Source: Bryoerythrophyllum caledonicum
Lineage: Eukaryota > Streptophyta > Bryopsida > Pottiales > Pottiaceae
DNA: 64,000 nucleotides
Assembly: GCA_963971425.1 (NCBI GenBank)
Contig: OZ020517.1
Location: 24,190,462-24,254,461 of the forward strand
Reading direction: 5' to 3'
Of this stretch, positions 46,504-58,060 are shown in pieces; the stretch's first letter is position 1; the number at the start of each line of letters is the position of its first letter. Under the pieces are notes generated by a model, which did not search any database, had not been told where the DNA came from, and worked only from the letters and a program-made list of their open reading frames with translations. The position numbers were made by a program, and so were the translations under genes.

Positions 46504-47025
46504 TCAATAAACTTCTGTATCTTCTGGTTCCGCTGGTGGGGCTTGAGTTGTCGCACGTGATGGGTCCCTCTCCCGAAATGCTTCATATCTAATATGTTCC
46601 TCCATAATCTTCTTAGCCTTCAGCACCATCTCCGGTGATAACGCTAAACAGTCTAAGACGTTGTTGTGTCTAGCAGTACGTACCGCAAGAGAGATGTTTA
46701 ACCAAAACGTCTGCAATGATTTGAGGAATTTCACCTGACCTGGATTTTGAAGAAGATTCAAAGGGACAGGTGCCAAAAGCAACTTCTTCAAAAGAGAAGT
46801 CTTCACCTCCGATTGACCTGGACCCACTGCACAAGTAACGTATACCATATCATCACGTCGAAGAGTGAGTGCTTGGATTTTGCCAAAAGTCTTTCCCAAC
46901 GCCGATGTACGCTTCCCCAGCTCAAAGGGATAATCCGTCACCCATAAGAAGGCGCTCGACTCATCCACTTCTGTGATCCACCAGCCGTGGCTCTCCCAGA
47001 TTCTGTCAATATTTGGTGGTGCCAT
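46504..47025 (-). CDS. N-terminal part of the large protein, ended by in-frame TGA
   Basis: 174 codons from ATG 47025 (MAPPNIDRIWESHGWWITEV) to TGA at 46504-46506. The next frame continues in phase without a shift. The peptide has a Trp-rich start, a beta-rich middle and a helical end (LLKKLLLAPVPLNLL, then MVLKAKKIMEEH), and shows no signal peptide. I do not recognise the domain. The open frame reaches 47127, but MAPPN is a better start in context. Three readings are possible: a single nonsense mutation in a 1,300-residue protein, a short intron spanning the stop, or translation of a separate small protein. The intact frames on both sides favour a recent mutation or an intron. Confidence 0.6.
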   Translation of the reverse strand: MAPPNIDRIWESHGWWITEVDESSAFLWVTDYPFELGKRTSALGKTFGKIQALTLRRDDMVYVTCAVGPGQSEVKTSLLKKLLLAPVPLNLLQNPGQVKFLKSLQTFWLNISLAVRTARHNNVLDCLALSPEMVLKAKKIMEEHIRYEAFRERDPSRATTQAPPAEPEDTEVY

Positions 47026-47486
47026 AACGCAACACTCAAAAAACCTGTATATCATTACAAAACGATAGTCACTATTAGTATGGAATAAGATTTTTCTTAC
47101 ATATATAGATTTTTTTCGCAAAGGCATGACAATTACATCAATAGATGATCATTTCACATGAATAGAAAATGTGTATTGATTTAGGGTAAGACCTTGATTT
47201 TAGGGACAATTGTTTTAATATGTTACACTTTCTTCTAATTGCAAAAATTTGTGTACGTAGAACCAATACTATGGATAATTTGAAAGTCTAATATGTTAAG
47301 CAACAAAATGCATTATCTGTATCCTTCTAGAAACACTTCAAAGTTGTTCATTTTTATTGAAGACCAACTATTGAAAAATTAATCTACTTCCATCTTCAAC
47401 CCTAAATTCCAGTACTACTTCTCTTCCATTAAACACCCTTCATGTACTTGAAAAAATATATGAACAAATAACGAATATCATGTTGA

Positions 47487-48430
47487 ACCCCAAAGGTACC
47501 GTGATGGTTTCAAAAATAAACTTCAAAATCCTTGGTTCTAGTACAATGTATAAAAGAAAAAAAAATCAACTTTTATCTCTACTTTTAACCGTAGGATCTA
47601 AATTAAAACTTGTTAAATAACCCATCTACAAAATTCCATCAACTTTGACCGCCCCGATCGAAAGATTATAGTGTTTGAAACAAAACAAATGGTTCATTTT
47701 ATTCCCTATGTTTACCGGATCAAAAGACTTTGACTTCACTTCGTGTCAAATTTTTGCACTCCACAAGATCTAAATCCAATATCAACGTGTTAAGCATGAT
47801 CCTTTTAGTTTTGGTGAAATAGCATATTAATCCAAGTCAATCATTTCCACACATTGTCACACATTTTCGGCCAAGGTACCAAAAAATCTTCTACATTTCC
47901 ACATAAAACTTTGAGATCTTCATATCATTTACTTTTGATTTTTTCTAGAGCATTATGTGTTGTAACCCATATTATTGACCATTTGGATTCTCATTTAAAA
48001 CAATATCAAGTGCAGAAAGATATATAACGCGAATTGAGATTTTTTAAACCTCCACTCATTGCGCAATTTTTTTGAATATGCTACACTCCTTATCTACCTC
48101 TGAAATTTGGTATGTATGGAACTAACATCATGCCTAACATTATGGTAATTGATTGAGACCTTTTTTAGTGCAAAAATTTGACACCAATTGAAGTCAAAGT
48201 CTGCTGATCCAATAAACGCAGGGAAGAAAATGAACATTCTCTCTACTTCAAACATTATAATCTTTCAATCCGTGCGGTGAAACTTTATGAAATTTTTTAT
48301 GCATATTACTTAATAAGTCGTTACTGAGATCCTACGGTTAAAACTACCAAAAAAATCTTTATTTTTTCTTCCTTGCTAATTGTACAAAAACAAGCAATTT
48401 TAACGATTTTTGGTTGAGATATTCTCCACA
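47487..48430. mobile_element. Nested 0.9-kb TTAA element (degraded ends)
   Basis: It starts CCCCAAAGGTACCGTGATGG after TTGAA and has both characteristic arms (TTGACCGCCCCGATCGAAAG and ATCCGTGCGGTG). The right end is degraded to ACCAAGGTACTGTGG. It lies in the interval between the two large genes. Confidence 0.6.
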
Positions 48431-48453
48431 TCATTTATTGACCAAGGTACTGT

Positions 48454-48584
48454 GGGTATCAATAGTGAGGGTATCACCACCAGGGTATGGCTTCCTTAGT
48501 ACCAATACCCGGTTTTCAATCAGGGTATCAACCTAGGGTATCAACTTAGGGTTTCGGTTTAGGGTTTTGTATTTGCGGGTATCA
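48454..48584. repeat. Cluster of GGGTATC repeats
   Basis: Five GGGTATC words and one GGGTATG, several extended to GGGTATCAA, lie in one orientation within about 130 bp, followed by TTAGGGTTT-like phrases. They sit between the divergent genes and could be binding sites or simply a minisatellite relic. Confidence 0.55.
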
Positions 48585-48599
48585 ATGAAGGACATCAAT

Positions 48600-49300
48600 T
48601 CATTGCACCATTGGGTAGTTGTATGAGGGGTGTGCACGCGCACACCCCAGGCAGTTGTGAGGGAGGCTGAGTGTGAGAGCCTAGGGTTTGGAGGAGAGAG
48701 GGGAATGGAGGGGAGGTGTGAGAGAATTTGAGGGTGGGAGGGGAGCCGCCGCAGCTAGGTTTAGGTGGGAGGAGAATGTGAGCGTGTGAGNNNNNNNNNN
48801 NNNNNNNNNNNNNNNNNNNNNNNNNNNNNNNNNNNNNNNNNNNNNNNNNNNNNNNNNNNNNNNNNNNNNNNNNNNNNNNNNNNNNNNNNNNNNNNNNNNN
48901 NNNNNNNNNNNNNNNNNNNNNNNNNNNNNNNNNNNNNNNNNNNNNNNNNNNNNNNNNNNNNNNNNNNNNNNNNNNNNNNNNNNNNNNNNNGGCTAGGGTT
49001 TGGGTTGTTGATTGTGGCGGCTAGGATTTGAGTTAGGTTGGCGGTTTTTTCTACATGGCTGCTAGGGTTTAGCTTTGTGGGCTGGTGTGCATAGCTGCAG
49101 TCACAGATTAATTGTCACGCTATGGACTACCTCACCGTTTCAATTCTCAGTGGTTTTGAAGCCAACATTTCAGTACTATGCTCTGGACTGCACTCAGTTA
49201 ATGGCTATTATCGCGTATAAATACTGGACTTCTAATGGATTTGAAATTTTAGAGATATTGAAGTTGGTGTATTTATTTCTGTGATCAATGATTGCCTCAC
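48600..49300. other. Purine-rich, leader-like DNA around the assembly gap
   Basis: GC-balanced, G-rich sequence with repeated CTAGGGTTT phrases on both sides of the gap, similar in style to plant promoter or leader DNA. It could hold the promoter or first exons of one or both flanking large genes. No coding frame is supported. Confidence 0.35.
48791..48990. other. Assembly gap (200 N)
   Basis: Exactly 200 N, so the real length is probably unknown. Confidence 0.99.
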
Positions 49301-50066
49301 CTCATTCTATCGTATTGACCTATACTTAGAGTTTCCTAGTTTTGATTCTGCAATGAGACAGAGTTAGAGAAGCTTACCAAACTCGCGTGATTTGCCTTGA
49401 AGCTCCACTTGCCTCCTCCAATCTACACACCACACAAAGCTAATTGTAATTAGCAAATTAACTAATGAAGACACTTGGTTTTGATGTTGCAATTCCAGGA
49501 GGGCTCACCTTTGAAAGTGGGAAGAGAAGTGAGCATTTAGGTTTGAATGGAAACCTTATATGCACGTTGAAACCTTGTGCCTCAAGTTGAACAGTCCAAT
49601 TTTGACTTTTGGACTTTGGAAATTTTACTTTGTTTTCTATTTGTTTAAACTTTTAACTTATTACATTAAATTATTTTGGTATATAAAATATACCAATACT
49701 TGGGAGTTTTCATCGCGTAGTTTGAACAAAGCATTGTATAAATTTTATGCAGGTTTCGCAAGTAGGAAAGAGTGGAAGAGCATGTCTACCAACAGTAGGG
49801 GAATGGTGATTTAATGTTAAGCGCCATCAAATATCGGTGCTTGTATCGCTAATACTTGCAACGTATCTTGAGGTGAGAAATTATACTTGCAACATATTTT
49901 GAGGTGAGAAATTACTTGTTATTCATTTTTGGAATTGATTCCCTATCGATCTTTTGTTTTGTGTTGTTAGAATGAACTACATTTGGAATTAGAAATCCTT
50001 TCTTGTATTAGCGGTTGTAACAACTTTCAATGGTGTCAATAATAACAAGTAATATTATTTCTACAT

Positions 50067-50662
50067 TAACCCAAGTCAATCATTTGCCCACATGATCACG
50101 CATTGTAAGGCAAGGAACCAAAAAAACTTCTTCTTTTCCACATAAAACTTAGAGATCTTTATATTATTTTCATTTTATTTTCTCTCTCAAATGATGTGGT
50201 ATAAATCTTCTCTTTCACCATAATACATACGGATTTTCATTCTAAGACATGGTTACATCACAAAAAAATAAAGCGCAACTTGGTAAGTTTTGAATCTCTA
50301 CCCCTTCTACAATGGTTTCGAATATGCTACACCCCTTTTAAACCTCTAAAAATTCATGTAGAAGAATATAACATCATCATTAATATAATGGTAATGAACT
50401 TAAACATTTTGTAGTGCAAAGACTCGACACCAAGTAAAGTCAAAGAAAATTCCCCTCAACCTAGGAAAGAAAGTTAACCGTGTTGTCTACTTCAAACTTT
50501 CATCTTTCAATTCGTGTGGTCAATCTTTATACTTAATAAGTATGAACTAAGGTCGTACGCTTAGACGTATCCATAAAACCTTTTTGTTTCCCACTTTACT
50601 CATGGCAATAGAATGAGCGGTTTTGAAGAGATTTTGTTGTGAAAATGCCTGTCCTTTAGGGA
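50067..50662. mobile_element. Partial TTAA element (right portion)
   Basis: Internal and right-arm sequence of the family, ending GTCCTTTAGGGA at TTAA (50663-50666), which is shared with the next element. The left end is not found. Confidence 0.55.
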
Positions 50663-50666
50663 TTAA

Positions 50667-51583
50667 TCCCTAAGAGACCAAGTGTACGTAAGGGGTACGT
50701 TTTAGATCTTGAGCAAGTTACTAAAATTCTAAACTAAATTTTTAAGTTCAATTTTTTATTATACTAGATTGTCCCTGATAAGAGCTCGATGGAGATATTT
50801 TTAATTTGCTTTTTGGATTCATGGTGTGAAAGTTAGTACCACTAAAAGTTAGAAATGGGGACTCCGGGGAGCTCTAAAATTTTGCTGAGAGTCTCTAATG
50901 ACATTGAGATTTTCCATACAAGTAGATAATATTACCTTCTTTTAAAATTAAAAAAATCTTGTCTGTAGTGTAAAAAATAATTTTAATTGAAGTCTAACAT
51001 TTTTACACCTTTCGGGCAAGCGGGGAAAAAATTCATTTCTACCTAAAACCTAGGGATCTTCAAATTTTTTACTTTTTATTTTTTCAACAAGAATATGTGG
51101 CATAAACCTTCTAATTGACCGTTTGGAATATCATTCTAAAACACATTAAATTCTCAAAAGAATATATTGTGAAAATTGACAATTTTTGAACATCCACTCC
51201 TTGCACACTTGTTTTGAATATGCTTCAACCTTTCTCTACCTCTGAAAATTGGTGTAGGGGGAACTAACATCATGCTTATCACAATGGTAAAATATTTAGA
51301 CCTTCTGTAGTGCAAAAATTTAATACAAAGTCAAATCAAAGTCTACTGATCCACTCAACGCACGGAACATAATCAACCATTTTCTTGACTTGAAACACTA
51401 TAATCTTTCAATCCGTGTGGTCAAAGTATATGAATTTTTTTGAGTATGTTACTTAGTAAGTCTTGATGGAGATCCTACGGTCAAAAGGATAAATTTAAGG
51501 TTTTATTTCCTTCCTTATCCATTGCACTAGAATGAATAATTTTGAAGTGTTTTTGGTGTGAAATTGTCACGGGCTTTTAGGGG
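50667..51583. mobile_element. 0.9-kb TTAA-flanked non-autonomous element
   Basis: TCCCTAAGAGACCAAGTG at the left and GGGCTTTTAGGGG at the right, with TTAA on both sides (50663-50666 and 51584-51587). 917 bp, non-coding. Confidence 0.82.
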
Positions 51584-51587
51584 TTAA

Positions 51588-51974
51588 GTAACATACTCAC
51601 AAAGTTTCATAAAATTGACCGCACGGTTTGAATTTTTTTTATTTTTATAGTAGACAAAATTGGTTCATTTTTTCCCTAAATTGAGTCGATTACCGAAATT
51701 CTACTTTACTTGGTTTCAAAAGTTTGAATACATAGGGTCTAGATTCATTACCATTATGTCAAGAATGATATTAGTTCCTTGTACACCAATGTTTAGGGAT
51801 GGAGAAGAAGTGTAGCATATTGGAAGAGACTTTGCAAGGAGTTGACGCTCTTCATATATTAAATTTTTTCATTTCAAAGAAGTTTATCAAAAGGTTTAGT
51901 ATCATCATCATGTGATGAACACTATATATGTGATCAAAAACATATCTTATATCAGATGAATGGTGCTTTAGAGG
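51588..51974. mobile_element. Partial TTAA element next to the transposase gene
   Basis: Family left-arm sequence (ACATACTCACAAAGTTTCAT and onward) follows directly on the previous TTAA and ends CTTTAGAGG before TTAA (51975-51978). It lacks the terminal left about 150 bp. It ends just 60 bp before the start of the transposase-like frame. Confidence 0.45.
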
Positions 51975-52038
51975 TTAACAATTAGTATATGTATTTTGAC
52001 TAATGTGCAACTATGATGTTTTTTTTTCAATAGTGATA

Positions 52039-55000
52039 ATGGAGAGCCCTTCGATTCAGACTCCTTCGATACGGCCACACATCCAAAGGGATAATATGCT
52101 TTCCACTAGCTCTGTAGGGGCTCGATTAGTACGAGCAGCGCGTGCAAGGCAAATTCAACAGAGATCTGCTGGGATCATGACATCTGAATTGGAAAGGACA
52201 GTAGAATTGCTCTCTGAAAGAGAAGATGTGGTGGGCTTAGCAACCAGGGACCATGCATTCAAAAGTGGCATGGAATTGAATGGGTCGAAGCTGTTCCCAT
52301 TTGAGGTGGCGGTACGTATCACTAGGGTAGATGATGCATTGCATTGGACCGGAGAGATTGTAGGAGAACGCCTTGGCATGTGTGTGGGCTTGATCATTCG
52401 TTGGCCACGATCTTTGCTACGTGTAGTGGCAGTAGAACCTGATATTATAAGAGTCCATGGGGACATTGGATCACAGATAGCCCCTACACAAATGATGGCC
52501 CCAGAATTTGATTTTTCCGAGTTCATCAATATACCAGGATCCACCGAGAGGTCTCGACGTAGTAGTCAAGCTTCAAACGCCATTGATGAAAATTCGCCGT
52601 TTTCCCAGCCTACTCCTTCAAACATCCAAGATTTGCCCCATGTAGATGGATTTGTTTACGTTAGACCAGCACGCCGTCCCTATTCCATGCAAAATAGGAG
52701 AAGAAGAGTTTCAAGAGAGCCATCATTGACAGAAGCTGCACCATCAAAGGTATCACTTAGAAGCGTGCAAATTGCAATAGCACAAGGAGGATGCAAACAC
52801 AATTGTTTGAGGGACGTTCCAGCAAGGTATCTATTGGACATGCGATATAATGCATGGGGTAATGAGTTTTCAGTTCGAAGTACGTGGATGAGACAGATGC
52901 TGGTGTCTTTTTACACAAGGACGGAAGGAACTCGTCGAGACAAGTTTGTAACAAAGTTAGATGGGAAACAAGTTTGCAATGCTTGCTACGCTCCTGGGGT
53001 TGGATATTCACAGAGGCGCTTTAAGCAATTGAAGAAGGACTGTCTAATATATGGAAGAGTGACATCGATTCACGGCAATACCCTTTCAGATCCGATAAGA
53101 GAGAGTACTAGAATGTCTGCAGTAGAGGCTTGTTTTAAATCGTTTGTCGATGAAGCTGGTTGTCCTCAACCTCATCGTTGTATTCGCCGTAAGAGTGACA
53201 ACGAAGTGGTGCCTCTCATTCTCCTTCCTATGAATACAGCCAAATTTGATGTATTCAATTACGTGAATGAGGAGGTCAAGAGAATTTGTAATGGAGAAAC
53301 CATTTCTATGAGTTCGTTCCGGAGGATGTGGCGCATCAAGTATCCCCACGTTCAGGTACCTCCATTCTCGAGATTCTCAAAGTGTTATCATTGTTGGGAG
53401 TATAAATGTGCCATGGAGGGAACCACCAATACGGATGCAAGGATAAAGATAAAGGAGTTGTTTATGTTGCATCTGCGCAATCAGATGGAAGAACGTAGGC
53501 ATTATTGGATATTCAAGAGGTCGTGTTATATTAGCCCTGATTTGTACATGTGCATCATAGTGGATGGCATGGACCAAAACACAACCATGGTACCGAGGAT
53601 GCATCAGACTGTGAAGAACATTGAACACCGGTTTGTGAAGACCCATCTGTGTGGTGCTCTTGTACATGGCATTGGTTTATATTGCGACGTGTGGTTTGGG
53701 GCTCACCACAAACACGATAGCAATCAAGTCGTGAGTACATTGTTGTACGTCATTGGAGATGTGCTACGGAGGAGGGGCTTTTTACCACCAACACTGCGAA
53801 TTCAGGCCGACAACTGCACGCGTGAGAACAAAAACATTTTTATGTTTGCTCTATGTGCTACATTGGTGGGATTGGGGTTTTTTCAGGAGGTGGAACTATT
53901 TTTTCTTATAGTAGGCCATACCCACGAAGATATTGATCAACGCTTCAGTTGTATATCAAATACGTTGAAGAGGTCGGACGTGGACTCGTTGAAGGAAATG
54001 ATTAGTCTTATAGAACGAGGAACATCTCCTACGGAGGCATTTGTTAGCGCTCGGCTGCTAGAGAATGTATGGGATTGGAAATTGTTCATAACTCCTCACT
54101 TACTGACAGGTCAGGATTCATTGGTGGGCATAACATTTCCGCACCACATGCGATTTTATATGGACAATCGAGAAGGGACTCGTGAGGTTCGAGTACAACA
54201 TAAGCATTATTGCAAGGATCCATGGGGACCGGAGGCAGGGACGAAAACTTTGAGGTCGTTGCCAAATAGGGATGAACGACCATCGTTTGCGGAAGTATTT
54301 GCAGCGGACGAACGGGAGTTGAAGGCGTTGGATGACTTCATTGCATATAAGCAAAGGTGCATTCAAAGGTTGCAACATGAGGACAAGAATCGTGAGGCAA
54401 AAGTAGAGGCTGAAAGATTGAAACTCTATTTAGCTCAATTTCCACACAAAGATCGTAGCAATGAGCATCGTACCTCACCATTTTGGCCTTCAGAGTTCTC
54501 CAACACCAGACCTACAGGGAGCACATCTTTGGATGTAATGGTTAGTGCAAGTGAAGAAAATCGCGAGGTAAATGTCGTAGAGCAGGTAGTGGCCATGCTT
54601 CCAAATGCCGAGGCTCGAGGATACTTTGGTCCTCGTAGAGGAAGACCCTCTAATCAAGCAGTGCATAGGGCACAACAAACAGAGCGCAACTATGTTGAGG
54701 AACGCGCCGAAGAAGGAGCAATGTATGAAGGTAATCACGACCCATTTCCACCATTTAATCCACAATCTGATATCCGTTGTGGACAGTTTGTAGCCTTGAG
54801 TGTTGATCGAGCAGAGATAGAAGGCGGTGTACCATTCTATGTGGGGAAAGTGATTGAGGAAGGAAAAAACCGATGGAGACTTAAGATTAAAGTTTGTTGG
54901 TATTGGCCCATCATCCAAAGGGGGGTTACTGATGGACATGGATCTTCTGCACAACGATATGCGAATTGCATGGATTCATTCTGGGAGCCATCTGGGGAGA

Positions 55001-55230
55001 GCCATAGTTGGATAGAGAAAGATGCATGCATTTTTTCATGGGTAGACACACCGGAAAGAACCATGTCCGGGGCCAACGGGTGCAGAAAGCGCAATGTATT
55101 TGGAGTGCAAGTTGAAAGCAGGATTCGCATTCTTCAATCGGCAAAGGCTCACATCCTACAATATATTGCAATGCAAACCGAAGCTATCGATGACGACCGT
55201 TTGCAAGCAGCCCTAAATTCTATGGAGTAG
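52039..55230 (+). CDS. DUF7869-type transposase-like protein (RNase H-like, DDE)
   Basis: An uninterrupted frame of 1,063 codons from ATG 52039. The frame is open from ATG 52003, but 52039 lies just after a pyrimidine tract plus CAG-like acceptor (TTTTTTTCAATAG at about 52019-52031), which suggests a leader exon upstream. Residue numbers below count from 52003. Zinc-type cysteines occur at 264 and 268 (CKHNC), 325 and 328 (CNAC), and 461 and 464 (CYHC). The catalytic-type core is at 515-650: IIVDGMDQN (D521), LRIQADNCTRENKN (D603) and FLIVGHTHEDIDQRFS (H641 to D645). This is the signature of eukaryotic DUF7869 proteins and matches the three acidic positions of DDE-type RNase H folds, with about 38 residues between the second and third. 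The C-terminus (930-1010) has a BAH- or Tudor-like pattern (FYVGKVIEE, then VCWYWP). It probably acts as a nuclear DNA transposase. Intact coding suggests recent activity or selection. Confidence 0.8.
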   Translation: MESPSIQTPSIRPHIQRDNMLSTSSVGARLVRAARARQIQQRSAGIMTSELERTVELLSEREDVVGLATRDHAFKSGMELNGSKLFPFEVAVRITRVDDALHWTGEIVGERLGMCVGLIIRWPRSLLRVVAVEPDIIRVHGDIGSQIAPTQMMAPEFDFSEFINIPGSTERSRRSSQASNAIDENSPFSQPTPSNIQDLPHVDGFVYVRPARRPYSMQNRRRRVSREPSLTEAAPSKVSLRSVQIAIAQGGCKHNCLRDVPARYLLDMRYNAWGNEFSVRSTWMRQMLVSFYTRTEGTRRDKFVTKLDGKQVCNACYAPGVGYSQRRFKQLKKDCLIYGRVTSIHGNTLSDPIRESTRMSAVEACFKSFVDEAGCPQPHRCIRRKSDNEVVPLILLPMNTAKFDVFNYVNEEVKRICNGETISMSSFRRMWRIKYPHVQVPPFSRFSKCYHCWEYKCAMEGTTNTDARIKIKELFMLHLRNQMEERRHYWIFKRSCYISPDLYMCIIVDGMDQNTTMVPRMHQTVKNIEHRFVKTHLCGALVHGIGLYCDVWFGAHHKHDSNQVVSTLLYVIGDVLRRRGFLPPTLRIQADNCTRENKNIFMFALCATLVGLGFFQEVELFFLIVGHTHEDIDQRFSCISNTLKRSDVDSLKEMISLIERGTSPTEAFVSARLLENVWDWKLFITPHLLTGQDSLVGITFPHHMRFYMDNREGTREVRVQHKHYCKDPWGPEAGTKTLRSLPNRDERPSFAEVFAADERELKALDDFIAYKQRCIQRLQHEDKNREAKVEAERLKLYLAQFPHKDRSNEHRTSPFWPSEFSNTRPTGSTSLDVMVSASEENREVNVVEQVVAMLPNAEARGYFGPRRGRPSNQAVHRAQQTERNYVEERAEEGAMYEGNHDPFPPFNPQSDIRCGQFVALSVDRAEIEGGVPFYVGKVIEEGKNRWRLKIKVCWYWPIIQRGVTDGHGSSAQRYANCMDSFWEPSGESHSWIEKDACIFSWVDTPERTMSGANGCRKRNVFGVQVESRIRILQSAKAHILQYIAMQTEAIDDDRLQAALNSME

Positions 55231-55773
55231 ATAGTGTGCCTTTTTTAGTGTATACTAGTTGTGTATGGTAATTGATATATAGTGTATGTGTAAGAGTAGT
55301 ATATTCTAAGGGTGATGTAAGACGTTATGTCATTAATCCTTTAGAGTAAAGCTGTGTTTACTATCGGTGCTAAGTCGAATTGTTGAAGCATCTATATTTA
55401 GTTTTCACCATTGTATGCATTATGTACTATGTAGAATATCTTTTAATCAACTGCCAACCCTTGCAAAAAGTATGTTTTTTTGTAATTAAGTCTGTTTATA
55501 TACTACAATTCTTCAAATCTATCTTTGGAATATTGTGAAACTATATTAAATACACATTTATCTAGTATTAACGAGGGGCCACCACAAATTAGTTGAAAAT
55601 GCCAAAAATCGCTTCCAATATGAACAACCATAATTGTACATAATATTGTTGCAGAAGCTCAATTTTTTTTCCTTATGAAAACATTTTTTTTCTTTGATTT
55701 TTTTTTTTTTTCCAATTTTGCCACTTTTGTTCGCAATGGCCGCCGTTGTACCCAAGTGCACTTTTAAATGGCC

Positions 55774-55800
55774 AAGTGCATAATTGCTTAATTGCGTGTT
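55774..55800 (-). repeat. Subterminal inverted repeat, right copy (27 bp)
   Basis: Exact reverse complement of 42462-42488, followed inward by TGGCC and another AAGTGCAC, as on the left. Confidence 0.85.
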
Positions 55801-55929
55801 ATACAAGTAGTGCAACGGTTTAGTGGAACATACAACAAATAGTGTAGCAAAACTTTAATTAATTATAAATTTGATAGAGCTTCAACATTTTGTCCATTTT
55901 TTTAAAAAAAAACCCTCTTGGAAAGAGAG

Positions 55930-56412
55930 TGGGAATCTTTGCATCAAGCGTATGGATTTTTGAACCTCAAAAATATGAGAAGATACATATATGCAAAACT
56001 TGTTAGTGATTGTTAATTCTCAGCACATAATTGCATTGCGGGATTTTTAAGGACATCTTTTATCCCTCTTCTACTTCTAAAATTTGGTACACATGTGCCT
56101 AACATGATCCTTTTTAAATTAAAATTAGAAGATCATGGCCAGTAGTGCAAAAATTTGCCATAGAAGGTGGTCAAAGTTTATAGAAGGTGTTTAGTATGAC
56201 CTCAAGAAGAGTTTATGCCTCACTTCTGAGGTTGGTATCCTTTAATCCGTACCGTCAAACTATACCAAAATTTTACCACACACTTGTATAATCCTAGTAT
56301 AAGATCCTATGCTTTGATATGTAAAAATTGTGTTCATTTGCATTTTGTATTGAATGCATTGAAACTGAAAATTTTATTGAGTTTGGGTTCTAAATGTCAA
56401 GTTCCTTAAGGG
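55930..56412. mobile_element. Right arm shared with the 0.9-kb TTAA elements
   Basis: It shows the family order (TTGAACCTC, CTACTTCTAAAATTTGGT, AGTGCAAAAATTTG, ATCCGTACCGTCAAAC) and the end CCTTAAGGG at TTAA (56413-56416). It may be the true right end of the 14-kb element or a separate solo arm. Confidence 0.6.
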
Positions 56413-56416
56413 TTAA

Positions 56417-58060
56417 GTCAAACAAAAAATAGTCATAGTCCATAGCTAAACTTGTGAAATAGTCACATACACTTATGCAATTAAAATATGTTACTATTTT
56501 AAAAACCAACTAAGTTATCCACAAGCTACTTGGTTTTATTTTCAATTGCTATTTTCTTTAGCAACTTCTATCCACCAAATGTTGTGCTTCACCAACATTA
56601 TTATTCACTATTCAATCTATATTTCAATGACATTATTGGTTTTTTCATGTGAAGTTATGGTCCTACAAACCTACACTCAAGGGTGATCAATCATCTCAAT
56701 TTTTTCTCAATTTTTTCTTCATTTCTAAATTCATTTGGGTTTTTACTCAAGATCATTTATATATCAATTTTATAGAATCTCTCATTAGTCCAAACTTTGT
56801 ATTTATGTATGCTAATTCACATTAAATTACGTCAATAGCCATACAAGACTACTTGTAATATGGTACTTACAGAATCATTTTATCTACCATTGCCTCCTCA
56901 CTTTGGACTACTACTTGTCATCAACTCATTATTTCTATTAACAAGTTTGTTCACCGATTGCTATTTCAAATTTTTATTTATGTTCTTTTGTCTTCATTGC
57001 AAGTTAGTAAGTCACCAATTATCTACACTAACCTCAAAATCAACAACATGTCATTCATTGCATCTTTACTAATCAATTAGCACATACACTACATACTTCC
57101 ATAAGTTTTCTTTTGTCAATTGGGATGCAAGTTGTCAAAATCACAATACCAAAGTCATTGACTGCACAATTTATTTTCCAAATTTTAACCAATTGTCTTT
57201 ATTATACTACATATTGAATTTAAATGCTTTTGTTAATCATGTATAAAACTCATTCGAGTTATAACATCCACTTTGCTCAATCTAGCATGTTTCATTCTTT
57301 ATCAGACATATAGTCGACAATTACAATCAAGGCATAAAGCAAAAGTACACTAGCCTTGTAAAACATACCATTTTATTACAATTAACTCCAACCTAGACAC
57401 ACAATAAAATGTGGTGAGTGTCAAAGTAAATTGAAACTTAATTATTTATAGGACTCTTCATGAGTATTGGTATCTTGAATCCAACCAATTATCATTTCCA
57501 ATAATTACCAAGGTTTTCTCTTTTTACGAAAACAATTATAATTGCCTATAAATATACTATGCTCAAGCCTTTTTTAAAATATTTTTTCACAGTGTTCACA
57601 CCCTTTTTTCAAGGATAATACATTCATTTGTGTATTCCTTGATTTGATTTCAAATTCTTATGTTCTTTTAAATCAATTATTTATTCTCAACTTCAATAGG
57701 AACCTATTATATGGTGTTAAGGAAAGTATTGCATAGCATTACTTCACATCAATGTGTCTCAATTTAAGGTTTTATAATTGATTCTAGTGAATATTCCATT
57801 TGAACTAATAACAAGCATATTAACTACTTTTAAAAAGATATCCATACTTACATATGTACATTTTAAATCTAGTCAAACCCAATTTTTAATCTTCTAAAAA
57901 CTCGATATATACCATAAGAAATTGTAGTAAGTCTATCATGACAACACCTATAAAAGTAAGAGTAAAACTTGAATTCTTTTTGAAGGAACGACAAGAATTA
58001 GATTCTAGTTTATCTTAATCAATAGTGAGAAGATTAATGTAGAAGATTTATGCAGTATTG
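56417..58060. other. AT-rich intergenic DNA
   Basis: Very AT-rich with no motif-bearing frames. No gene or bounded element recognised. Confidence 0.5.

Larger units (their letters stand above)
42271..56412. mobile_element. Candidate 14-kb TTAA-flanked DNA transposon with two large genes
   Basis: The left end CCCTAAAGGACC (after TAAA) and the right end, read inward as CCCTTAAGGAAC (next to TTAA, 56413-56416), match at 10 of 12 positions. A perfect 27-bp inverted repeat lies inside them (42462-42488 and 55774-55800). Between the repeats are a divergent pair: a DUF7869-type transposase-like gene (plus) and a ParB/methyltransferase-like gene (minus). The right 480 bp resemble the right arm of the 0.9-kb TTAA elements. 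Nested TTAA elements (about 47487-48430, 50067-51974) and an assembly gap interrupt the centre. The outer ends could instead belong to separate small insertions; the 27-bp repeat is the stronger boundary evidence. Confidence 0.55.

Noticed and set aside
46389..46586. Minus-strand 65-codon frame over the TGA junction
   Set aside because: It is a different phase from the two large frames and shows no continuity of protein character.
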